From contig JADILY010000125.1 in assembly GCA_017695055.1 (NCBI GenBank), positions 1-30,529 of the forward strand: DNA of 30,529 bases, read 5' to 3'. The position numbers were made by a program, and so were the translations under genes. Positions 24,864 to 30,529 of the stretch are shown piece by piece (the first letter of the stretch is position 1; every line of letters begins with the position of its first letter). This DNA is from Merdivivens faecigallinarum (GTDB lineage: Bacteria; Bacteroidota; Bacteroidia; Bacteroidales; UBA932). Below the pieces are notes generated by a model. It was given only the letters and a program-made list of their open reading frames with translations. It was not told the DNA's origin and made no database searches.

Positions 24864-24891
24864 TCCGTTATCTTTTATACTAAAACAATTG

Positions 24892-24899
24892 CAAAGATA
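24892..24899 (-). promoter_or_regulatory. -7 box for the nuclease-receptor operon
   Basis: The minus strand reads TATCTTTG (TAnnTTTG) 28 bases before the ATG at 24863. The nearest TTG (24923-24925) is 23 bases upstream, a little longer than usual. It lies in the spacer after hydF. Confidence 0.5.
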
Positions 24900-24974
24900 A
24901 TTTATTAAAACTGAACTGTAAACAATACGGTGAAAATATTAATGAAAATAATATTACACGACTTCCGGACATAC

Positions 24975-26249
24975 TCATTTCCCGACAGTTACAAGACGGG
25001 ATATCGCCAGGCCGTAATTGGTTATAGGGACTCCCGCCGCCTGCGCCTCCGCTATCCGCGAAAGCACCAGCCTGCGGTTGAACATGCACGCCCCGCAATG
25101 GATTATAAGGTCGTACCCTCCCAGATTGGAAGGCCAGTCGGCTCCTGCAACTACATCCACGATGATGCCGTCCCCTGCCTTTTTCCTCAGCAGCGCCGGC
25201 AATTTCACCCGGCCTATGTCCTCCGAAAGCGGCCTGTGGGAGCAGGCCTCGGCTATCAGGACTCTCGAACCGGCCCCGAGAGAGTCTATCGCCAGAGCCC
25301 CTTCCCTGAAAATCCTTATGTCTCCCTTATATCTTGAAAACAGGATGGAAAACGAAGTGAGCGGGACCCCTCCTATTACATCCGATATCACTTCCGCATC
25401 GGTGTTCCAGGCCATGCCCTCCCGGGCCGACATGCCTGCCTTAGTGGCAGATGCTCCTGTATTAGTGGTAGATGCTCCTGCCACCGCCCGCTTTCCGAAA
25501 ACATCGGACATGGCCCTGCGGACAGCCGCAAAAGCCTGCGAATCGGTTATCACGAGCGCCGGCCCGGACGGGAACATGCCCAAGGCCGCCGGAAGATTTT
25601 CAGGGATCACGCATACCGGAATGCACTTCCTGTCGAGCAGTTCCCTTATGGTCTGCATCTGCGGCATGATAAGCCGGCCTTTCGGAGCCGCCTTGTCCTG
25701 AGGCATCACCAATACCACGGTATCTCCCTGCCCGACAAGCCCGCCGAGTATCGTCACGGGGGCTTCCGCCGTATTCCTTGCATCTATGGCCGCCTTTATT
25801 TTTGAAAATACGGTTTCCCTCGCGGCAGGAGAAAACACTCCGCCTTCAGATATCTCCTCCTTCGGCACAGTTAGCACCGTGGCGCCGCGGGCTTCGAGAT
25901 ATTCGGCCCACCTTCTGTCGAGAACGTCTTCACGGCCGTCCGCAATCATCAGCGCGACATCGCAGCCTGCCGCCGATTTAAGGGTCTGCTCCACCCTCAG
26001 GGAACCTACCGTCCCGTCATCGTCGTAACCGGGAGTATCTATCAGAGTGACGGCCCCTATGCCTTCGAGCTCCATGGCCTTTCGCACAGGGTCGGTTGTC
26101 GTGCCTTTTTGAGAAGACACTACGGCATAATCCTGACCGAGAAGCAGATTGAAAAGACTCGACTTCCCGGCATTCCTTTTCCCGAATATGCCTATTGTCA
26201 GACGTTCGCCCGGGACGGCGATGTCAGAACCTGAAATCCCTTTCACCAT
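24975..26249 (-). CDS. hydF: [FeFe] hydrogenase maturation GTPase HydF
   Basis: HydF is the scaffold on which the 2Fe subcluster of the H-cluster is assembled before transfer to the hydrogenase. From ATG 26249 the protein has 424 residues: a Ras-like GTPase domain with the P-loop GKRNAGKSS and DTPG, a dimerisation domain, and the C-terminal [4Fe-4S] site CSH...HCGAC with 45 residues between the two halves. A Thr/Ala/Gly-rich insert (encoded near 25420-25490) contains a 21-bp tandem duplication. The start lies inside hydG (26-base overlap); a TTG at 26264 is the only longer option. It is last in the hydEGF operon. Confidence 0.95.
   Translation of the reverse strand: MVKGISGSDIAVPGERLTIGIFGKRNAGKSSLFNLLLGQDYAVVSSQKGTTTDPVRKAMELEGIGAVTLIDTPGYDDDGTVGSLRVEQTLKSAAGCDVALMIADGREDVLDRRWAEYLEARGATVLTVPKEEISEGGVFSPAARETVFSKIKAAIDARNTAEAPVTILGGLVGQGDTVVLVMPQDKAAPKGRLIMPQMQTIRELLDRKCIPVCVIPENLPAALGMFPSGPALVITDSQAFAAVRRAMSDVFGKRAVAGASTTNTGASATKAGMSAREGMAWNTDAEVISDVIGGVPLTSFSILFSRYKGDIRIFREGALAIDSLGAGSRVLIAEACSHRPLSEDIGRVKLPALLRKKAGDGIIVDVVAGADWPSNLGGYDLIIHCGACMFNRRLVLSRIAEAQAAGVPITNYGLAISRLVTVGK
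25441..25482. repeat. 21-bp tandem duplication inside hydF
   Basis: Two 21-base units (25441-25461 and 25462-25482) differ at three positions and encode a seven-residue repeat beginning GAS on the minus strand. A weaker third copy may precede them at about 25424-25440. The frame is kept. Confidence 0.75.
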
Positions 26250-27675
26250 GTTCAATCCTTTCAAGCATGGATTCGCATTTTTCCCTTGCGGTCTCGTTCG
26301 GTATGAGCCCGAGCTCCCTCTCTATCACAGGAACGGCCGCCTTCCTGGTAGCTTCGGAAGCATAGTCTATGAGATATTCCTTTAAAGTCATTATGGCGTT
26401 CGGACCGCAGCAGTTGGCTATCTGGCCGCTCTTGAGGAGGGACATGAACCTGTCCCCGGTACGGCCGCTCTTGTAACATGCCGTACAGAAACTCGGGATG
26501 TATCCCAATTCGAGAAGCCACCTCACCACCTCGTCGAGAGTCCTGTTGTCGTTTATGTCGAATTGGACCGAATGTTTTTCGTCATCCGTCATCTCGCCCC
26601 GAACCGCCTCGTCGGCATAACCTCCGACAGAAGTGCGCGACCCACCGCTGATCTGCGAAACACCGAGTTCCAGCAGACGGCGGCGCATGGACGGCCTCTC
26701 CCTCGTGGAAATTATCATTCCGGTGTAAGGCACGGATATCCTCAGCAGGGCGGTAATCCTTTCGAAAAGCAGGTCCGGTATCCCGTTCTCGAAGGATTTG
26801 GAATCTATGTCGTCGGCATCGCAGATACGCGGCAGGCTTATGGTATGGGGCCCGACACCGAATCTCGCGACAAGGTGCTCCGCGTGCATGATAAGGGCGG
26901 TAAAGTCATACCTGTAATCGGTAAGGCCGAAAAGCACTCCTACTCCCACATCGTCGATTCCGCCTTCCTGCGCCCTGTCCATTGCTTCCGTATGGTAGGC
27001 ATAATCGGATTTCGGGCCGCGGGGATGAAGCATTTCATAGCGGGCCTTGTCGTAAGTCTCCTGAAACAGGATGTAGGTACCGATTCCGGCTTCGTGGAGC
27101 TTGCGGTAATTTTCCACTGTGGTGGCGGCGATATTCACATTGACACGGCGGATTGCCCCGTTTTTATGTTTTATTGAATAGATGGTGTCAATCGATTCGA
27201 GGATATACTCGATAGGATTCATCACCGGATGCTCCCCGGCCTCGATTGCAAGCCGTTTGTGCCCCATGTCCTGCAACGCCGTCACCTCCCGGGCAATGTC
27301 TTCCTGCGAAAGCTTCATCCGCGGAATGGCCTTGTTCTGCATGTGGTAAGGACAATACACGCAACCGTTTACACAATAATTGGACAGATAAAGCGGGGCG
27401 AACATCGCCATCCTGTTACCGTAATATTTTCTTTTGACCTCCCTTGCAAGGGAGTAAACCCTTTCCCAGACCTCTTCGTCCTCCTGTACGAGGATGACCG
27501 CGGCTTCGCGGTGGGTAAGCCCGTCCTTCATCAGTCCGGGCTTCGAAAGTATTTCTTCGACAAGGGCCCTATTGCCCTTATTGTCAAGTGCGTATTTTAT
27601 CGTACTGCGCACCTCGGCATCGTTGATGAACTCCTCGGCCATCGCCGATGCCGGATTGTAAGCATGTTCAGACAT
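26224..27675 (-). CDS. hydG: [FeFe] hydrogenase maturase HydG (radical SAM tyrosine lyase)
   Basis: HydG splits tyrosine to give the CO and CN ligands of the H-cluster. The 483-residue protein has the radical SAM cluster CVNGCVYC (Cys101, Cys105, Cys108), a TIM barrel, and the HydG-specific C-terminal second-cluster motif CTACYKSGRTGDRF followed ~20 residues later by NCCGPNA. These C-terminal cysteines separate it from the related thiamine protein ThiH. ATG 27675 overlaps the hydE stop by 8 bases and its own end overlaps hydF by 26 bases, so the three maturases are translationally linked. Confidence 0.97.
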   Translation of the reverse strand: MSEHAYNPASAMAEEFINDAEVRSTIKYALDNKGNRALVEEILSKPGLMKDGLTHREAAVILVQEDEEVWERVYSLAREVKRKYYGNRMAMFAPLYLSNYCVNGCVYCPYHMQNKAIPRMKLSQEDIAREVTALQDMGHKRLAIEAGEHPVMNPIEYILESIDTIYSIKHKNGAIRRVNVNIAATTVENYRKLHEAGIGTYILFQETYDKARYEMLHPRGPKSDYAYHTEAMDRAQEGGIDDVGVGVLFGLTDYRYDFTALIMHAEHLVARFGVGPHTISLPRICDADDIDSKSFENGIPDLLFERITALLRISVPYTGMIISTRERPSMRRRLLELGVSQISGGSRTSVGGYADEAVRGEMTDDEKHSVQFDINDNRTLDEVVRWLLELGYIPSFCTACYKSGRTGDRFMSLLKSGQIANCCGPNAIMTLKEYLIDYASEATRKAAVPVIERELGLIPNETAREKCESMLERIEHGERDFRF

Positions 27676-28783
27676 AATTTTCCTGTTTTTTATAATCTCC
27701 CCGGGACCAGTCTACCGCATAGCCCATGTCTCCGAGGTTCTCTTCCAATTTTTTCAACGCTTCTTCCGTCTCCCCTCCGTCCGAAACCTTTCCGCTGTAA
27801 AGGTCATAGGACTTGCGGGCATTTTCGGGTGAAATATTCGGCATGATAACGTTTGCGCCCGCCATTATCCCTTCATAACGTCCGCCCGGCACGAGGGTGT
27901 TCAGCGCCGTCGTCGAAGGCAGCAGCAGGTACGGGTCGAACATTCTCAGGACGGCTATAAGGCCGAGTGTCATCCTCCGTTTGCGCCCGGGAGTCCAGAA
28001 GGAATCGTGCAGGCTTCCGAAAGGCGTGTCCGGATGAGGCATGTAAGGCCCGATTCCGACCATCTGCGGCCTGAAAGAGGCGATGAATTCCAAATCCTTG
28101 GCCAGATGCCCCGCCGTCTGCCCGGGAGCGCCGACCATGAAGCCGGCCCCGGTCTGGTATCCGAGACTTTTCAGCATCGACAGCGAAGCCATTCTCCGGG
28201 AATAATTCGTCACGGCATCCGTATCGTCGGGGTTTTCAGCGGCCGGCCTCGGATGAAGGACATAAAAATAGTCCTCGTCGGCGGCTTCGTGCCTCAGCAG
28301 ATACCTGTCCGCCCCGGCCTCGCGCAACGCCTTGTACGAGCCATAGCCACGTTCTCCGAGCGAAAGGGTCACGGCACTTCCGGGAAGTCTGTCTTTAATC
28401 CGGGATATCAGCCGGCAGAGGAAACCGTCATCCAATCCGGGATTTTCCCCGCCCTGCAGGACAAAAGTCCGGAGCCCGGCCCGGTATCCCCTGAGGCAGC
28501 AGGAAAAAATCTCTTCCGCTGAAAGCACATACCTGCGTATGTTGCGGTTGGATTTCCTGATTCCGCAATAATAACAATCGTTCCGGCAGACGTTCCCGAT
28601 TTCGACCAGCCCCCTCAGGTATATCCTGTTGCCGAAAATTCCTTCCGATATTCCCGCCGCCCTCCGCATAAGCTCCCCGCACACGGAATCGCTCTCGGAC
28701 AATCCGCACAAAAGCTCCTCCAGTTGCTGGGACGGAGGAAGAATACCGGGGGATATTTTCCCGATTAAACCTTTCAATTCCAA
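27668..28783 (-). CDS. hydE: [FeFe] hydrogenase maturase HydE (radical SAM)
   Basis: HydE takes part in building the azadithiolate bridge of the H-cluster. The 371-residue protein has CRNDCYYCGIR (Cys66, Cys70, Cys73), the LGERGYG and RYLLRHEAAD barrel segments and the GAGFMVGAPGQT and GIGPYMPHPDTP motifs typical of HydE rather than BioB. There is no ATG near the family N-terminus: the frame starts at TTG 28783 (or TTG 28777), with an in-frame stop nine codons upstream, so a non-ATG start is likely. It is the first gene of hydEGF and is divergent from the hydrogenase gene. Confidence 0.94.
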   Translation of the reverse strand: MELKGLIGKISPGILPPSQQLEELLCGLSESDSVCGELMRRAAGISEGIFGNRIYLRGLVEIGNVCRNDCYYCGIRKSNRNIRRYVLSAEEIFSCCLRGYRAGLRTFVLQGGENPGLDDGFLCRLISRIKDRLPGSAVTLSLGERGYGSYKALREAGADRYLLRHEAADEDYFYVLHPRPAAENPDDTDAVTNYSRRMASLSMLKSLGYQTGAGFMVGAPGQTAGHLAKDLEFIASFRPQMVGIGPYMPHPDTPFGSLHDSFWTPGRKRRMTLGLIAVLRMFDPYLLLPSTTALNTLVPGGRYEGIMAGANVIMPNISPENARKSYDLYSGKVSDGGETEEALKKLEENLGDMGYAVDWSRGDYKKQENYV

Positions 28784-28815
28784 ACGGCTTATATTATTTT
28801 TTCAAAAAACAGTTA

Positions 28816-28823
28816 CAAATATA
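28816..28823 (-). promoter_or_regulatory. Candidate -7 box for hydEGF
   Basis: The minus strand reads TATATTTG 32 bases before the TTG start of hydE. The -33 element is not clear. It sits 14 bases from the plus-strand -7 box of the hydrogenase gene. Confidence 0.45.
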
Positions 28824-28837
28824 TCCATTTTTGTGCA

Positions 28838-28845
28838 TATCTTTG
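28838..28845 (+). promoter_or_regulatory. Candidate -7 box for the hydrogenase gene
   Basis: TATCTTTG matches TAnnTTTG, followed by a ~37-base leader to the ATG at 28883. No TTG is seen at -33. The nearby divergent box for hydEGF would allow joint control of enzyme and maturases. Confidence 0.45.
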
Positions 28846-28882
28846 CGGCTCTATTTTAAAATGTAAGAAAAATTGGTTTGTC

Positions 28883-30346
28883 ATGGCATTCATGAATAAT
28901 GTTATGATTGTCCGCCACAAGTTGCTGGCGACAATGGTAAGGATGTGGAAGGAAGACCGCCTGTGTACTGATATAGACAGGCTGCCGATACAGTTGAGCC
29001 CGCGCCGTTCGAAGGTGCTCGGCCGCTGTTGCGTGCATAAGGAAAGGGCCGTATGGAAATACAAGATGTTCCCTCTTCTCGGCTACGACATGAGCGACGA
29101 AAAGGACGAGCTCATGCCGCTGTCGGAATATGCCCGCAAGGCCATAACGAGGTCCGTGAATCCGAAGGAAAACATCATGTGTGTCATTGACGAAGCTTGT
29201 TCTTCCTGTGTCAAGACCAATTATGAAATCACCAACCTTTGCCGCGGCTGCGTTGCAAGAAGCTGTTCGATGAACTGCCCGAAAGGGGCAATCAGCCACA
29301 CGAAGGAACACGGGATGGCCGTAATCGACCACTCGCTCTGCATCAATTGCGGAAAATGCTACCAGAGCTGCCCTTACCATGCAATCGTATACATTCCGGT
29401 ACCTTGCGAAGAGGCCTGCCCGGTAAAGGCGATATCAAAAGACGAATACGGTGTTGAGCATATTGACGAGAGCAAATGCATCTACTGCGGGCGTTGTCTG
29501 AACGCCTGCCCTTTCGGCGCCATCTTCGAAATTTCCCAGGTCTTCGACATACTGAACAATATCTGGGACGGGAAACAGGTGGTGGCCATGGTTGCCCCGT
29601 CGATACTCGGACAATTCAAATACCCTAAGGAAAAAGTCTACGGAGCCATCAAGGCCCTCGGCTTCCATGCCGTAGTCGAAGTGGCCGAAGGTGCGATGAT
29701 GACGACATCCAACGAAGCCGCGGAACTGAAAGAACGTCTCGCCGAAGGCCAGCCGTTCATGACCACAAGCTGCTGTCCGTCATATATCGAACTTGCGAAG
29801 AAGCACATTCCGGAAATAATCCCGTTCATTTCCACGACCGGCTCGCCGATGTATTACACCGCGGAAATCATCAAGGAAAAATACCCTGAAGCAAAACAGG
29901 TATTCATCGGCCCGTGCATTGCCAAACGCAAGGAAGCTAAGAACAACCCCAATGTGGATTACGTTCTCACTTTCGAAGAACTCGGCAGCCTGATTTCAGG
30001 ATACGACATAGACATAGAGACTGTCGAGCCTTATACGGTCGAGTACCTTTCTGTCAAGGAAGCCCATGGCTTCGCACAGACAGGCGGTGTTTCCGGAGCG
30101 GTCAAGGCCTTCCTCGGAGAAGACGTGGATGCCCAACTGGTTTCCGGCTTCGACAGAAAACTCATACCTTTAATAAAGAGTTATGCCAAGACGAAGAAGG
30201 CCCCTGCGAGATTCCTCGAAATGATGGCCTGCCCGGAAGGCTGCATCTCCGGCCCTTGCACCTACAACGACAAGATTGCAGGCCGCAAGCAGCTCAATAC
30301 GGAACTCGACAAGATGAACGAGTCCTACGCCAGAATGCACGAATAG
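28883..30346 (+). CDS. [FeFe] hydrogenase, group B (B1/B3)-like, monomeric
   Basis: It interconverts protons and H2 in the cytoplasm. The 487-residue protein has an N-terminal Cys-rich segment (Cys106, 109, 120, 123, 128, 132), two ferredoxin-type motifs, CINCGKCYQSC (153-163) and CIYCGRCLNAC (199-209), and the H-cluster domain: L1 TTSCCPSY (proton-relay Cys297, ligand Cys298), L2 GPCIAK (Cys345) and L3 MACPEGCISGPC (Cys450, Cys454). The GPC and CPEGC variants, in place of MPC and CPGGC, and the size fit group B1/B3 enzymes seen in gut Bacteroidota, not the bifurcating trimeric type. An extra CEEAC pair lies at 175-179. No partner subunits are adjacent; the electron donor is probably ferredoxin. 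Confidence 0.93.
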   Translation: MAFMNNVMIVRHKLLATMVRMWKEDRLCTDIDRLPIQLSPRRSKVLGRCCVHKERAVWKYKMFPLLGYDMSDEKDELMPLSEYARKAITRSVNPKENIMCVIDEACSSCVKTNYEITNLCRGCVARSCSMNCPKGAISHTKEHGMAVIDHSLCINCGKCYQSCPYHAIVYIPVPCEEACPVKAISKDEYGVEHIDESKCIYCGRCLNACPFGAIFEISQVFDILNNIWDGKQVVAMVAPSILGQFKYPKEKVYGAIKALGFHAVVEVAEGAMMTTSNEAAELKERLAEGQPFMTTSCCPSYIELAKKHIPEIIPFISTTGSPMYYTAEIIKEKYPEAKQVFIGPCIAKRKEAKNNPNVDYVLTFEELGSLISGYDIDIETVEPYTVEYLSVKEAHGFAQTGGVSGAVKAFLGEDVDAQLVSGFDRKLIPLIKSYAKTKKAPARFLEMMACPEGCISGPCTYNDKIAGRKQLNTELDKMNESYARMHE

Positions 30347-30353
30347 ACGGAAA

Positions 30354-30434
30354 GTTATTCCTCATACGCACTTCGAGGAACGCTATTCCACATCCGCACT
30401 TTGAGAAAAGTTACTCCACAGCACCTTGGGGGAA
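30354..30434. repeat. 28-bp degenerate tandem repeat, three copies, after the hydrogenase
   Basis: Copies begin at 30354, 30382 and 30410 with a period of exactly 28 and a shared core of GYTAYTCCWCA followed by GCACTT. The third copy is shortened and more diverged. There are no spacers. The function is unknown. Confidence 0.65.
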
Positions 30435-30438
30435 GTTT

Positions 30439-30468
30439 CCATGCAATTTTGGAACAGTCGGTGCATGG
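30439..30468 (+). terminator. Weak stem-loop downstream of the hydrogenase, possible terminator
   Basis: Arms CCATGCA (30439-30445) and TGCATGG (30462-30468) enclose a 16-base loop and are followed by TAATTTTG. It lies 93 bases past the stop and has only a short T-run, so the terminator call is tentative. The remaining bases to 30529 hold nothing I can support. Confidence 0.3.
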
Positions 30469-30529
30469 TAATTTTGAATGTATTGATAATCAGACGATTA
30501 GTAAAATGAGTGCACATTTCGGCAGTTTA

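Noticed and set aside
24935..24955. AATATTA/TAATATT hairpin as terminator of hydF
   Set aside because: The 7-bp stem is purely AT and has no following T-run of useful length, so it is likely chance in an AT-rich spacer.
26224..28783. Thiamine (ThiH) or biotin (BioB) synthesis genes
   Set aside because: The HydG C-terminal CTAC/CCGPNA motif, the HydE signature motifs and the adjoining hydF and hydrogenase genes fix these as hydrogenase maturases.

Overview
The window reads as a chromosomal segment of an anaerobic Bacteroidota bacterium, most likely order Bacteroidales. The support is: TAnnTTTG-type -7 promoter boxes in most intergenic regions, few Shine-Dalgarno-like leaders, a TonB-dependent receptor with an N-terminal carboxypeptidase-regulatory-like domain, BACON-domain and DUF5689 lipoproteins, an S46 dipeptidyl-peptidase, and a group B-type [FeFe] hydrogenase with its maturases. 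Genus cannot be fixed from this sequence. About 20 protein genes are packed tightly, mostly on the minus strand; only cdaA, a small secreted protein and the hydrogenase are on the plus strand.

Layout. 1-21 is the 5' end of a minus-strand tRNA. 195-7100 is a minus-strand run read in the order mutS2, DUF4878-like lipoprotein, yraN, mannose-1-phosphate guanylyltransferase, arginine deiminase, pheS, ending in a stem-loop terminator. A 14-bp degenerate tandem repeat precedes pheS and encodes a short Phe-containing reading frame. 7201-8789 is an AbiE-type toxin-antitoxin pair that looks AT-richer than its surroundings and is flanked by 16-bp near-identical direct repeats. 8986-9780 is the diadenylate cyclase cdaA. 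9812-15968 is a tightly coupled minus-strand operon: C69 dipeptidase, S46 dipeptidyl-peptidase, a short-chain dehydrogenase-like protein with a zinc-ribbon tail, and comF. 16029-16481 is a small exported helical protein of unknown function.

16497-24863 is a six-gene minus-strand operon and the most interesting part of the window: a BACON lipoprotein, a BACON plus non-specific DNA/RNA endonuclease lipoprotein with a Pro-Asp repeat linker, an exported endonuclease/exonuclease/phosphatase-family protein, a TonB-dependent receptor, a DUF5689 lipoprotein and a membrane metallophosphoesterase. Read together it looks like a dedicated surface system that captures extracellular nucleic acid, cuts it, imports the pieces and removes phosphate, using a SusC-like logic but with no SusD. 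This function is inferred from gene content.

24975-30346 is an H2-metabolism module: hydE-hydG-hydF, overlapping and on the minus strand, diverge from a monomeric group B-like [FeFe] hydrogenase on the plus strand. The last 183 bases carry a 28-bp degenerate tandem repeat and a small inverted repeat and no gene that I can support. No insertion sequence, integrase, CRISPR array or rRNA was seen.
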